A DNA stretch of 64,000 nucleotides from Streptomyces sp. L-9-10 (GCF_004151105.1 NZ_PHRF01000095.1:434001-498000), one strand, 5' to 3'; numbered from the stretch's first letter, positions 41,552 through 51,582 are shown. The notes: generated from the sequence alone by a model not told the origin. Made by a program: numbers and translations.

Positions 41552-41760
41552 GCCGTGCCTTTCGGCCGCCAGAGCGTGTCTTCAAGGCAGCGCCGTCCGC
41601 CCTCAGGGCGGGCGTGGTGGCGCCCGGCACGCGCGCTCGCCGCTGCCCGTGGGCCGGTGGATGCCGGAACTGGGCATCGGGCGGATGTGGCCTCCGAGCG
41701 CCACGGGGACCCCGATCGGCGCGCAACCGGCTCTGGTGGGTTCCGCCGCCCGATGCGATC

Positions 41761-43509
41761 ATGCGTTTCATGCCGAATGCCATCCTTCCTCCGGATCCTT
41801 CCCGCCTCTCGCGCCGTGGCCTCATCGCCACCCTCGGCACTGCTGTGGCCCTCCCGCTCGTCGCGCCCCCAGCCGTCTCGTACGCCCGTACTCCCGGCGT
41901 GGCCCCCGCGGCCGCCGCGGCCCCCGCGGCCTTCGCCGGGACGGCGGGCGGCTCCCTCACCGGAGTCACCATCGCCGGCAACGACGCCTCCGCGTACGCG
42001 TCGTTGAGCCTCGGCACGCTGACCGCCGTTCCGCTGTCCGGCACACCGGCCCAGCTCTCCGTACGTCACGGCGACACCGAAGTCGCCCTGTTGACCACGG
42101 GGGCACGGACCGTACGTCTGGCCGGCCCGGAGCGGACGTTCGTGGAGAACAAGAAACCGTTCACGGACGACTTCGACCGGGAGAGACCCGCCGACTGGGG
42201 CAACTCCCCCGCGGGCGGCGCCTGGTCGACCGTCAACGGCGCCGATACCGATTACACCGTCCGGCCGGGGACCGGGACGATCGTCCTGAGCAGCGCGAAC
42301 CTCAGCCGGCACGCAACGCTCCTCGACGACATGATCACGGATGTCGACGTCCGCGTGGACGGCTCCTTCGACCGGGCACCCGCGGGCGCGGCCCTGTCGT
42401 TCGCCCTGTCCTTCGGTTACCAGGACACCAAGAACCACTGCCGGGCCCGGGTCGTCCTCAACCCTGGCGGCACCGCGGAACTGCGGATCGAACGCGAACA
42501 GGCCGACACGACCACGCTGCTGACCCCGGCCGTCGCGCTCCCGAGTTCCTCCGGCACTGTGCCGTGGTCGATCCGCGTACGCCGCACCGGTGACCTTGTC
42601 GAGGTACGCGCCTGGCAGACCGCCGGAGCCGAGCCCACCGCGTGGACGGCCAAGGTGACCGACTCCGTGTTCCGCCAGGGGCGCGTCGGGGTACGCGCAC
42701 TCGCGTCCACGGGCAGCACCAACCTCCCCGTACGCCTGCGCGTCACCCGTTTCCGCGTCACCGAAGGAAGCTGGGCCGTCACGCCGGCCGTCACGCACCG
42801 GGAGTGGATACGTCTTCTGCCCGAACCCTTCGACGGCGTATGGACCACAGCCCTCGAACAGACCGTACGGGCCTGGGCGGGGTCGACCGCTCCGGACGTC
42901 CTCGCGTACGCCTTCATGTTCGTCGCGGGCGCTCCTGAGGTCCGCTCGGTCGCACTCGGCGGTGCGCGGGTTCTCGGGGAGGCCGGTTACGGGCCGACGG
43001 CGGCCGACGGCACCCGGGACGAAGGCGCGGACTTCCATGAGTACATGGGCCTGCCCTGGACCTTCCCGGTCGGCGGCACCAGCCCCGCCCCGGACGACAG
43101 TTGGCACGACAACCTGGACTGCTCCGGATACATCCGGATGGTGTACGGCCACCACAGCGGCGTCCCTCTTGCCGCGGGTGACGATCCCGCCAGGACCGCA
43201 CTGCCCCGCCGTTCCCACGATCAGTCGCTGCGCGCGCCCGGCGTCACTCTCGCGCGGGCCGTCGGCCAACCACCCGCCACCTCTCAACTCCGTCCGGGTG
43301 ACCTGCTGTTCTTCGATGCCGAAGCGTCCGAGAGCGGGGAGATCGACCACGTCGGGATCTACCTGGGCACCGACCACGCCGACCGCCGCCGCTTCCTCTC
43401 CAGCCGCAAGACCCCCAACGGCCCCACCATGGCCGACCTCGGCGGCCCCTCCACTCTCGACGGGGAGGGTCTGTACGCCCGTACCCTCCGCACCGTCCAC
43501 CGCATCTGA
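41761..43509 (+). CDS. Secreted NlpC/P60-type protein with N-terminal beta-sandwich-like region
   Basis: A 582-residue exported protein. The signal has the Tat pattern SRRGLIATLGTAVALPLVA. Residues about 70-330 look like a concanavalin/LamG-like region (FTDDFDRERPADWGNSPAGG, FALSFGYQDTKNHCRARV). The C-terminal third is an NlpC/P60 cysteine-hydrolase fold with Cys in WHDNLDCSGYIRMVYG and His in IDHVGIYLGTDH. It probably cuts peptidoglycan peptides outside the cell. ATG 41761 was chosen; 41770 is an alternative. No strong ribosome binding site is seen. Confidence 0.8.
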   Translation: MRFMPNAILPPDPSRLSRRGLIATLGTAVALPLVAPPAVSYARTPGVAPAAAAAPAAFAGTAGGSLTGVTIAGNDASAYASLSLGTLTAVPLSGTPAQLSVRHGDTEVALLTTGARTVRLAGPERTFVENKKPFTDDFDRERPADWGNSPAGGAWSTVNGADTDYTVRPGTGTIVLSSANLSRHATLLDDMITDVDVRVDGSFDRAPAGAALSFALSFGYQDTKNHCRARVVLNPGGTAELRIEREQADTTTLLTPAVALPSSSGTVPWSIRVRRTGDLVEVRAWQTAGAEPTAWTAKVTDSVFRQGRVGVRALASTGSTNLPVRLRVTRFRVTEGSWAVTPAVTHREWIRLLPEPFDGVWTTALEQTVRAWAGSTAPDVLAYAFMFVAGAPEVRSVALGGARVLGEAGYGPTAADGTRDEGADFHEYMGLPWTFPVGGTSPAPDDSWHDNLDCSGYIRMVYGHHSGVPLAAGDDPARTALPRRSHDQSLRAPGVTLARAVGQPPATSQLRPGDLLFFDAEASESGEIDHVGIYLGTDHADRRRFLSSRKTPNGPTMADLGGPSTLDGEGLYARTLRTVHRI

Positions 43510-43566
43510 ACCACAGCGGTATCGCCGCCAGGGCGTGTCCTGCGGGTCCGCGAACCCCACTCCCTC

Positions 43567-44523
43567 TCAGTCCGGGAGCAGTTGGCCCCGCCGGGAGAGC
43601 AGGAAGCGTTTGAAGGCCGCGACCGGCGGGGTGTCCGGGTGGCCGTCGAGCCAGGCGACGCCGATCTCGCGGGCCGCGCGGGGCGCCGTGACGGTCAGCT
43701 CGGCCACCCCGGGGCGGGCCACGGCGGGCGGCGGCAGCAGCGCGACGCCCAGACCCGCCGCCACCAGCCCGCGCAGCGTCTCGGCCTCCTCGCCCTCGAA
43801 CGCGACGCGCGGCCGGAAGCCCGCCTCGGCACACAGGTCGTCGGTGATCCGGCGCAGCCCGTATCCCGGTTCGAGGGTGACGAACGTTTCGTCGGCGGCC
43901 TCGGCGAGGCGCACGCGGCGGCGTCCCGCCAGCCGGTGGTCGTCGGGCACCACCAGCCGCAGCCGCTGTTCGTCCAGTCTGCGGCCGACCAGATCGGGGG
44001 CGTCCGGCACGGGTGAGGTGAGACAGAGGTCCAGCTCGCCCGCGCGCAGCCGCTCCAGCATCGCCTCGCCGTAGTTCTGGACGAGCTGGAACCGGACCCG
44101 CGGATGGTCGGCGCGGAAGGCCCTGATCAGTGCCGGTACGGTCTCCGAGCCCATGGTGTGCAGGAAGCCGAAGGCGACCTTGCCGGACGCCGGGTCGGCG
44201 TCGGCGCGTACGGACTCGGCGGCCCGCTCGACCTCCGCGAGGGCCCGTTCGACGGAGGTCAGGAACGTACGGCCCGCGGGGGTGAGGGAGACCGTACGGC
44301 CCTTACGGGCGAACAGGGCGACGCCCAGGTCCCGTTCGAGCCTGACCATCGCCCGGGAGAGCGTGGACTGCGGGACGGCCATGTCCTGGGCCGCGCGGGT
44401 CACATGCTCGTGGCGGGCCACTCCCGCGAAGTGGGCGAGCCGGGGCGCGAGGACCGCGGACCAGGAGTCGGGGTCCAGCCCGGCCACGGGTGCCGTGCGG
44501 TCCGGGGCTCCCGTGTGATCCAT
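43567..44523 (-). CDS. LysR-family transcriptional regulator
   Basis: A 318-residue activator/repressor. The helix-turn-helix reads VTRAAQDMAVPQSTLSRAMV, followed by RLERDLGVALFARKGR; the C-terminal substrate-binding domain is complete to LSRRGQLLPD. It probably controls the divergent MFS exporter 119 bp away. ATG 44523 was chosen; ATG 44580 upstream would add 19 residues. Confidence 0.88.
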   Translation of the reverse strand: MDHTGAPDRTAPVAGLDPDSWSAVLAPRLAHFAGVARHEHVTRAAQDMAVPQSTLSRAMVRLERDLGVALFARKGRTVSLTPAGRTFLTSVERALAEVERAAESVRADADPASGKVAFGFLHTMGSETVPALIRAFRADHPRVRFQLVQNYGEAMLERLRAGELDLCLTSPVPDAPDLVGRRLDEQRLRLVVPDDHRLAGRRRVRLAEAADETFVTLEPGYGLRRITDDLCAEAGFRPRVAFEGEEAETLRGLVAAGLGVALLPPPAVARPGVAELTVTAPRAAREIGVAWLDGHPDTPPVAAFKRFLLSRRGQLLPD

Positions 44524-44598
44524 GTCGTGTTCGTAACTGTTCCGTGACAGCCGCCGCTGTGAGCTGGGTTCATGCACCATGGGAACGATTATCGCCAT

Positions 44599-44611
44599 TC
44601 CATGCATTGGA
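44599..44611. promoter_or_regulatory. Candidate LysR operator
   Basis: TCCATGCATTGGA is a 13-bp near-perfect palindrome between the LysR and MFS genes, of the T-N11-A type typical for LysR proteins. Confidence 0.5.
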
Positions 44612-44642
44612 CGCATGAAGGTGCGGTGCCTACGTTCGAAGC

Positions 44643-45998
44643 ATGCCTTCTGTCAGTACCGGGGCACCCGTCACCGCGGGTGCCTCCGCCGCGCCGTCCG
44701 TCGCCGCCGACACCACCGATTCGCTGCTCTCCCCCGGCCGCCCCGGCTACCGCCGGATGAGCTTCGCGCTCTTCGCCGCCGGGATCGCGACCTTCGCCCT
44801 CCTCTACTCCACCCAGGCCCTGCTGCCCGCCATCTCCGCCGGTCTCGGTGTGACGGCGAGCCAGGCCAGCTGGACGGTCTCGGCCGCGACGGGCGCGCTG
44901 GCGCTGTTCGTCCTGCCGCTGAGCGCGCTGTCCGAGCGGTTCGGCCGCCGCACGCTGATGAGCGTCTCGCTGGCGGTCGCGGTGGCCGTGGGGCTGCTGG
45001 TGCCGTTCGCGCCGAACGTGGAGTGGCTGGTGGCGCTGCGCGCCGTACAGGGCGCGGCGCTGGCCGGTCTGCCCGCCTCGGCGATGGCGTTCCTGGCCGA
45101 GGAGGTACGGCCGAAGGCGCTGGTCGCCGCGATCGGACTGTTCGTCGCGGGCAACAGCGTCGGCGGTATGAGCGGCCGTATCCTCACCGGCTGGGTCGCC
45201 CAGCTGTGGGGCTGGCGGGCGGCGCTCGGCGCGGTCGGGCTGCTCGCGGTGGTGTGCGCGGTGGTGTTCCGCGTCCTGCTCCCGAAGGCACGGAACTTCA
45301 CGTCGCGGTCGCTGAGTCCGCGCGCGCTGGCGAAGACCGTGGGCGGGCATCTGGCCGATCCGCTGCTGCGCCGGCTGTACGCGATAGGCGCGCTCTTCAT
45401 GACGGTGTTCGGCGCGGTCTACACCGTGATCGGCTACCGGCTGGTGGAGGCGCCGTTCCAGCTCGCTCAGGGCGTCATCGGATCGGTCTTCCTGGTCTAT
45501 CTGGTCGGTACGGTCTCCTCGGCGGCGGCCGGACGGCTGGTCGAGCGGCTCGGCCGGCGCGGCGCGCTGTACCTGGCGGTGGGCACGACGGCGGCGGGTC
45601 TGCTGCTGTCGCTGGCGGACTCGCTGGCCGCGGTCCTGCTCGGGCTGGTGCTGATCACGGCGGGCTTCTTCGCGGGCCACGCGGTCGCCTCGTCGTCGGT
45701 GAGCCGTACGGCGAAGTCCGGCCGCGCGCAGGCGTCGGCGCTCTACCAGTCGGCGTACTACCTGGGCAGCAGCGCGGGCGGCACGCTGGGCGCGATCGCG
45801 TTCCACGCGGGCGGCTGGGCGGCGACGGTCGCGCTGGGTCTGCTCGCGGTCCTCGGCGTCGTCTCCCTCACGCTGTACGGCTCGCTCGCGGCGCGCACGG
45901 AGCGGCGGCGGTCGCTCGCCGAGGCGCGTGCCGCCGGGACGCGGACCGCCGGGCCCCAGGCCGCCGGGGCGCGTGCCCGGGAGCTCGTCAGCGACTGA
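44643..45998 (+). CDS. Major facilitator superfamily transporter (YnfM-like)
   Basis: A 451-residue exporter with about 12 hydrophobic helices. The loop between helices 2 and 3 has SERFGRRTLMSVSLAVAVAV; RGALYLAVGTT and SRTAKSGRAQASALYQSAYY appear later. The family is drug/arabinose-efflux-like; the substrate is unknown. It is divergent from its probable LysR regulator. The C-terminal 40 residues are Ala/Arg-rich. Confidence 0.88.
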   Translation: MPSVSTGAPVTAGASAAPSVAADTTDSLLSPGRPGYRRMSFALFAAGIATFALLYSTQALLPAISAGLGVTASQASWTVSAATGALALFVLPLSALSERFGRRTLMSVSLAVAVAVGLLVPFAPNVEWLVALRAVQGAALAGLPASAMAFLAEEVRPKALVAAIGLFVAGNSVGGMSGRILTGWVAQLWGWRAALGAVGLLAVVCAVVFRVLLPKARNFTSRSLSPRALAKTVGGHLADPLLRRLYAIGALFMTVFGAVYTVIGYRLVEAPFQLAQGVIGSVFLVYLVGTVSSAAAGRLVERLGRRGALYLAVGTTAAGLLLSLADSLAAVLLGLVLITAGFFAGHAVASSSVSRTAKSGRAQASALYQSAYYLGSSAGGTLGAIAFHAGGWAATVALGLLAVLGVVSLTLYGSLAARTERRRSLAEARAAGTRTAGPQAAGARARELVSD

Positions 45999-46111
45999 GT
46001 CGCGCCATTCTGTCCCCTCCGCGCAACTAAGCCCGCGTTTCACCCGTCTAGCCCACAGAACGCGCCTTCCGGATGGCGCGGTTGAGGGAAAGGGATGGGG
46101 GACGGAACGGG

Positions 46112-46816
46112 ATGAGACACGCACACATAGGCCGTAACGGCGCTGTGGCGGCGGGCATCACCGCGCTGGTGGTCCCACTGACCGTGGTGCTGGGCGGGGC
46201 CTCGCCCGCACAGGCGGCGTCGTGCACCACCAGCACGGGCACGCACCAGAAGCAGGTCGAGAAGTTCCTCGGCCGGCCGGTGGACGGAAAGCAATCGGCC
46301 ACGGACTGCAAGGCCATCCGCGCCTTCCAGTCGAAACACGGCATCACCCCGACCATCGGCTACGCAGGACCCGTCACCTGGGGCGTGATGGATCTGATGA
46401 ACAAGCAGAAGGCCGCGGGCAAGAACCCCAACAAGGCGGGCAAGTGCCCGACCAACAAGGGCCGCATCGCCTGTGTCGACCTCTCGCGCCAGCTGAGCTG
46501 GATCCAGGACGGCAAGAAGCTGGTGTACGGACCGGTGCCGGTGCGCACCGGGCGTGACGGCTACGAGACCAGGACCGGGCTCAAGAAGGTCTACTGGCGG
46601 AACAAGAACCACGTCTCCACGATCTACGACGTGCCCATGCCCTACGCCCAGTTCTTCGACGGCGGGCAGGCCTTCCACCAGGCGAATCTGAGCATGTGGA
46701 ACCCGCCCGGTTCGCACGGCTGCGTGAACATGACCAAGACGGTCGCCGCGAAGTACTGGTCGCTGCTGAAGAACGGCGACGATGTCTACGTTTACGGCCG
46801 TAAACCCGGAACCTGA
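46112..46816 (+). CDS. L,D-transpeptidase (YkuD fold) with peptidoglycan-binding domain
   Basis: A 234-residue secreted enzyme. The signal ends at PAQA-AS. A peptidoglycan-binding helical domain (about 45-95, KAIRAFQSKHGITPTIGYA) precedes the catalytic YkuD domain with MWNPPGSHGCVNMTKTVA (active Cys). It should form 3-3 cross-links in peptidoglycan, usual in Streptomyces. ATG 46112 follows GGGACGGAACGGG. Confidence 0.9.
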   Translation: MRHAHIGRNGAVAAGITALVVPLTVVLGGASPAQAASCTTSTGTHQKQVEKFLGRPVDGKQSATDCKAIRAFQSKHGITPTIGYAGPVTWGVMDLMNKQKAAGKNPNKAGKCPTNKGRIACVDLSRQLSWIQDGKKLVYGPVPVRTGRDGYETRTGLKKVYWRNKNHVSTIYDVPMPYAQFFDGGQAFHQANLSMWNPPGSHGCVNMTKTVAAKYWSLLKNGDDVYVYGRKPGT

Positions 46817-46846
46817 GCGCATTGTCAGTGCCCTGCGGTAGCTTCC

Positions 46847-46862
46847 GTGAGACCGGTCTCAC
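46847..46862. promoter_or_regulatory. 16-bp palindrome upstream of the sigma gene
   Basis: GTGAGACCGGTCTCAC is perfect, 34 bp before the start codon, and is followed by GACTGGTCTCA, a second copy of half the element. Confidence 0.55.
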
Positions 46863-46896
46863 AGACTGGTCTCAAGGGGGCGACTGGGGTGACGCG

Positions 46897-47880
<984 letters not shown>

Positions 47881-47900
47881 GTCCGTACGGCCGGAGCCGT

Positions 47901-47929
47901 CCGCCGACGCGGCTGTCCCGCGTCGGCGG
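47901..47929 (+). terminator. Terminator of the sigma gene
   Basis: CCGCCGACGCGG and CCGCGTCGGCGG pair perfectly around a 5-nt loop, 20 bp after the stop. Confidence 0.8.
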
Positions 47930-47940
47930 GCGCGGGCGGC

Positions 47941-48041
47941 CGGCGGTGCGCCCGGGGCCGTGACAGACGGCGGTGCGCCCCGGGCCGCAACGGACAACGG
48001 TGCGCCTCGTGCCGGGACGGACGATGGTGCGACCTGGCCCG
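47941..48041. repeat. 27-bp degenerate tandem repeat
   Basis: Units start at 47941, 47968, 47995 and 48022 (partial), each with a central GGTGCGCC, between the sigma-gene terminator and the end of the next leftward gene. Confidence 0.65.
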
Positions 48042-48332
48042 TCAGCGGCGGGCCATCAGCCCGGAGCCGTCAGCCCGGGTCCCCTCTTTCTCGGTCTCCC
48101 GCGCGTCCGCCCACCAGCCGTTCTGGCAGACCCGGCCCTGGGGGTCGGTGGCTCCCTCGGCATAGTCCCCGAAGCCCTCGATCTCGCCGTTCGGGCCCTG
48201 GCCCCAGCTGGAGTAGTAGTAACGGCATTTGTGCGCCGCCGCGTTGGGCGCGGCCTGGGCCACGGAGACAACTGCGAGGGCGGCCCCGACCACACAGACG
48301 GCGACCAGCGCGGCACGCGTGAACGCTCGCAT
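48042..48332 (-). CDS. Small secreted protein, unknown function
   Basis: A 96-residue protein with signal MRAFTRAALVAVCVVGAALA ending VAQA-AP. The mature part (HKCRYYYSSWGQGPNGEIEG, VCQNGWWADARE) has two Cys that may pair, and several aromatic residues, suggesting a compact extracellular domain. Family not recognised. ATG 48332 was chosen by the signal peptide; the upstream frame is unlikely to be coding. Confidence 0.65.
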   Translation of the reverse strand: MRAFTRAALVAVCVVGAALAVVSVAQAAPNAAAHKCRYYYSSWGQGPNGEIEGFGDYAEGATDPQGRVCQNGWWADARETEKEGTRADGSGLMARR

Positions 48333-48488
48333 GTCGAGCACCTTTCCTTCGTGGGGCACGGGACCCGCGCCCCGGGATGATGCCCTTCCCGCCGCCGGGC
48401 GTCTCCCCACGGACCGCACCGCGAACCACCTGATCAACCGGTGCGCCGCGCATCTAGAGCCTCTTGGTCCTCTGCCTCCCCTGCCTCC

Positions 48489-48830
48489 CTAAACCGCCAT
48501 GTCGCCCAGACCCACGAGATCCAGCAGCAGCCGCAACTCCCGCCCGGCGCCCCGCAGGCGGAGCCGGCAGCCCCGTCTGCGGGCGTCGAGCCGGAGCCTG
48601 GCGAGCACCTCGACCGCCGCCAGGTTCGGCCGGACGAGACCGTCGACCTCGCAGATCACCTCGGCCGCGCCGAAGTCGTCAGGCCGCGCGGCCAGTTCCC
48701 CGTACAGCCGCTCGTACAGCTCCTCGTGGAACCGGGGCACATCGGCCGGCGTGAGGTGGCCGGCGATGACGAGGACGATCGGTTTCGTGGCATCCACACT
48801 GGGGAGACCGGTCCGGCGGCCGGAACTCAT
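48489..48830 (-). CDS. STAS-domain protein (anti-anti-sigma-like)
   Basis: A 113-residue protein with a STAS-like alternation: IVLVIAGHLTPADVPRFHEE, VICEVDGLVRPNLAAVEVLA and RRGCRLRLRGAGRELRLLLD. The phosphorylatable Ser of RsbV-type proteins (DxSG) is absent; the position reads VRPN. It is divergent from the HAD gene, 36 bp away. Confidence 0.75.
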   Translation of the reverse strand: MSSGRRTGLPSVDATKPIVLVIAGHLTPADVPRFHEELYERLYGELAARPDDFGAAEVICEVDGLVRPNLAAVEVLARLRLDARRRGCRLRLRGAGRELRLLLDLVGLGDMAV

Positions 48831-48866
48831 CGGAGCGGTCCGGGCACACCCCGTACGCTGCGGGGC

Positions 48867-49529
48867 ATGACCCGTGATCCTTTCGAATTGGTGATCTTCG
48901 ACTGCGACGGCGTCCTGGTGGACAGCGAGCGGATATCCGTACGGATCGACGCCCAGGTCTTCGCCGCGCTGGGCTGTCACTTCACGGAGGAGGAGATCGT
49001 CGCGACATTCGTCGGCTCCTCCGGAGAGGTCTTCGACGCGGCGGTCGAGGAGCGGCTCGGGCGCCCGCTGGAACCGGGGTGGTACCGCGCGTACGAGCAT
49101 CTCTACCAGGAGGCGTTCGACGCCGAGTTGACGGCGGTCGACGGGATCGCGGAGGTGCTGGAGGCCCTGCCCATCCCCTTCTGCCTCGCGTCGAACGGCG
49201 GTCATGACGGCATCCGCCGCAATCTGACGACCACCGGCCTCCATGACTACTTCACGGGCCGTGTCTTCAGCGCGGCCGACGTCGCCCGCGGCAAACCCGC
49301 CCCGGACCTCTTCCTGCACGCGGCCCGCACCCTGGGCGTGGACCCGGCGCGCTGCGCGGTGGTGGAGGACAGCCCGTACGGCGTCGAGGCGGCACGGGCC
49401 GCCGGAATGCGCGCCTTCGGCTACGCGGGCGGCCTGACGGCCCCGCACCGGCTGACCGGCCCCGGCACGGTCGTCTTCGACGACATGCGGGATCTGCCGG
49501 GGCTGCTGGCGGGACGGTCGGTCGGCTGA
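48867..49529 (+). CDS. HAD-superfamily phosphatase/beta-phosphoglucomutase-like hydrolase
   Basis: A 220-residue enzyme with nucleophile motif FELVIFDCDGVLVDSERIS, motif II in CLASNGGHDGIRRNL, Lys in ARGKPAPDLFLHAA and metal Asp in CAVVEDSPYGVEAARAAG. The cap resembles the sugar-phosphate phosphatases (Gph/PGMB). Substrate not predictable. ATG 48867 follows GCGGGGC. Confidence 0.9.
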   Translation: MTRDPFELVIFDCDGVLVDSERISVRIDAQVFAALGCHFTEEEIVATFVGSSGEVFDAAVEERLGRPLEPGWYRAYEHLYQEAFDAELTAVDGIAEVLEALPIPFCLASNGGHDGIRRNLTTTGLHDYFTGRVFSAADVARGKPAPDLFLHAARTLGVDPARCAVVEDSPYGVEAARAAGMRAFGYAGGLTAPHRLTGPGTVVFDDMRDLPGLLAGRSVG

Positions 49530-49530
49530 T

Positions 49531-49548
49531 CCCCGTCAGCTGACGGGG
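49531..49548. terminator. 18-bp palindrome over the convergent gene ends
   Basis: CCCCGTCAGCTGACGGGG is a perfect palindrome starting 1 bp after the HAD stop and containing the stop of the Uma2 gene. It may terminate both. Confidence 0.5.
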
Positions 49549-50120
49549 AACTCCGTTGTGTCGATGGTGAGATCGAACGGGGGCGGCAGCGTCAGCTTGC
49601 CGCCGTACTCGACCGACTGAAGCATGCGGTACGTACCGCCTTCGGGCTCGCCGTAGAGCGTCGCCGTAGGCTGACCCGAATGCCAGGCGTCGAGCAGCAG
49701 ATAGAGCGGAACGCCGGCCTGGGCGTAGCCGTGGAGCTTGGCGACGCGGTCATGGTTCGCGTTGCCGCGCGAGGTGATCTCGACGACGAGCTTCGCCCGG
49801 CTCGCCGGGAACAGATCCCCGGGCGCGGGCCTGTCCTCCTCCGCCGCCACCATCAGGTCGGGGATGTACAGCCCCATACGGCCTGGTACAGCCGCCTCTT
49901 GAGTCTGGAAAATGTGCCACTCCTCCGGGATCACGGCGAACAGGCGCCGCTGAATGATGGAAGCGGTGGAATTGTGGTCCCAGGACGGCGACGGTGACAC
50001 GGTGACGATCCCCTCGATGATCTCCACCTTGCAGCCCTCGGGCGCGTCCGTCTGCTCCCAGGCACGGACGAGGTCGTCCCAGCCCTGATGGGGCTCATGG
50101 TCGACAGTGAGTGCGCTCAT
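49536..50120 (-). CDS. Uma2-family (DUF820) protein, PD-(D/E)XK fold
   Basis: A 194-residue protein common in streptomycetes in many copies, with PD-(D/E)XK nuclease-like residues in GLYIPDLMVA and AKLVVEITSRG, and IIEGIVTVSPSPSWDHN near the start. The function is unknown. ATG 50120 is chosen because GGAG lies 6 nt upstream; ATG 50132 lacks one. Confidence 0.88.
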   Translation of the reverse strand: MSALTVDHEPHQGWDDLVRAWEQTDAPEGCKVEIIEGIVTVSPSPSWDHNSTASIIQRRLFAVIPEEWHIFQTQEAAVPGRMGLYIPDLMVAAEEDRPAPGDLFPASRAKLVVEITSRGNANHDRVAKLHGYAQAGVPLYLLLDAWHSGQPTATLYGEPEGGTYRMLQSVEYGGKLTLPPPFDLTIDTTEFPVS

Positions 50121-50242
50121 GGCGGTCTCCATTCGTTTCACCATCGATCCCAGCATGCCGAACGGGACCGGCGGCCGTCCACCGATCCCGTTCACCCGAA
50201 CGAGGCGTGTACATCAGCGGCCTCCGGCCGCGGGCGCGCAGG

Positions 50243-51520
50243 TCAGGCGATACGTTCCCGTACCACCGGCGCCGCCTTGAACGCCGTGTCGGACGCCTCG
50301 ATGTCGTACGTGCCCGTCAGCGCGTCCAGCGCGTAGTCGAACTTCTCCGGGGTGTCCGTGTGCAGCGTCAGCAGGGGCTGGCCCGCCGTGACCCGGTCGC
50401 CCGGCTTGGCGTGGAGTTCGACGCCAGCGCCCGCCTGGACCGGGTCCTCCTTGCGGGCGCGGCCCGCGCCCAGGCGCCAGGCGGCGACGCCCACGCCGTA
50501 CGCGTCCAGGCGGGTCAGGACGCCGGTGGCGGGGGCCGCCACCACCTGGGTCTCGCGGGCGACCGGGAGCGTCGCGTCCGGGTCGCCGCCCTGCGCGGCG
50601 ATCATGCGGCGCCAGACGTCCATCGCCGAGCCGTCCGCCAGCGCCTTCGCCGGGTCCGCGTCCTTCAGGCCCGCCGCGTCGAGCATCTCGCGCGCCAGGG
50701 CGAGGGTCAGTTCGACGACATCGGCCGGGCCGCCGCCCGCCAGGACCTCGACGGACTCGCGTACCTCCAGGGCGTTGCCCGCGGTGAGGCCGAGCGGGGT
50801 GTCCATGTCGGTGAGCAGGGCGACGGTCCGTACGCCGTGGTCGGTGCCCAGGCCCACCATGGTGGAGGCGAGTTCGCGGGCGTCCTCGATCGTCTTCATG
50901 AAGGCGCCGGAGCCGACCTTGACGTCCAGGACCAGCGAGCCGGTGCCCTCGGCGATCTTCTTCGACATGATCGAGGAGGCGATCAGCGGGATGGCCTCGA
51001 CGGTGCCGGTCACATCGCGCAGCGCGTACAGCTTCTTGTCGGCGGGGGCCAGTCCGTCGCCCGCCGCGCAGATGACGGCGCCCGTGGTGTCCAGGACGTT
51101 CAGCATCTCGTCGTTGGAGAGCAGCGCCCGCCAGCCGGGGATGGACTCCAGCTTGTCGAGCGTGCCGCCGGTGTGGCCGAGGCCCCGGCCGCTGAGCTGC
51201 GGTACGGCGGCGCCGCAGGCGGCGACCAGCGGGGCGAGCGGCAGCGTGATCTTGTCGCCGACGCCGCCCGTGGAGTGCTTGTCGGCCGTGGGGCGGGACA
51301 GCGCGGAGAAGTCCATGCGCTCGCCGGAGGCGATCATGGCCGCGGTCCAGCGCGCGATCTCCGTACGGTTCATACCGTTGAGCAGGATCGCCATCGCCAG
51401 CGCCGACATCTGCTCGTCGGCGACCTCGCCGCGCGTGTAGGCGTCGATCACCCAGTCGATCTGCTCGGGGCTCAGCTCGCCCCGGTCCCGCTTGGTGCGG
51501 ATGACGGAGATGACGTCCAT
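50243..51520 (-). CDS. deoA: Thymidine phosphorylase (pyrimidine-nucleoside phosphorylase)
   Basis: Phosphorolyses thymidine (and often uridine) to base and deoxyribose-1-phosphate. Motifs: SRPTADKHSTGGVGDKITLP (family signature), SGRGLGHTGGTLDKLESIPG, KIAEGTGSLVLDVKVGSGAF and ETQVVAAPATGVLTRLDAYG. 425 residues is normal. ATG 51520 follows AAAGGATC. It has its own operator 50 bp upstream, and a terminator separates it from cdd. Confidence 0.95.
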   Translation of the reverse strand: MDVISVIRTKRDRGELSPEQIDWVIDAYTRGEVADEQMSALAMAILLNGMNRTEIARWTAAMIASGERMDFSALSRPTADKHSTGGVGDKITLPLAPLVAACGAAVPQLSGRGLGHTGGTLDKLESIPGWRALLSNDEMLNVLDTTGAVICAAGDGLAPADKKLYALRDVTGTVEAIPLIASSIMSKKIAEGTGSLVLDVKVGSGAFMKTIEDARELASTMVGLGTDHGVRTVALLTDMDTPLGLTAGNALEVRESVEVLAGGGPADVVELTLALAREMLDAAGLKDADPAKALADGSAMDVWRRMIAAQGGDPDATLPVARETQVVAAPATGVLTRLDAYGVGVAAWRLGAGRARKEDPVQAGAGVELHAKPGDRVTAGQPLLTLHTDTPEKFDYALDALTGTYDIEASDTAFKAAPVVRERIA

Positions 51521-51570
51521 GGTGATCCTTTCGATGACTGCCGTACGTAGGCGAGAGTATCCCGGAGTCT

Positions 51571-51582
51571 CTACGCGCATAG
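51571..51582. promoter_or_regulatory. Nucleoside-regulon operator upstream of deoA (one mismatch)
   Basis: CTACGCGCATAG differs from the CTACGCGCGTAG box at one base. It lies 50 bp before the deoA start. Confidence 0.65.

Noticed and set aside
39742..41760. Rightward open frame running into the NlpC/P60 gene
   Set aside because: It is antisense to add and out of frame with the hydrolase gene; only the part from 41761 has a signal peptide and domain sequence.
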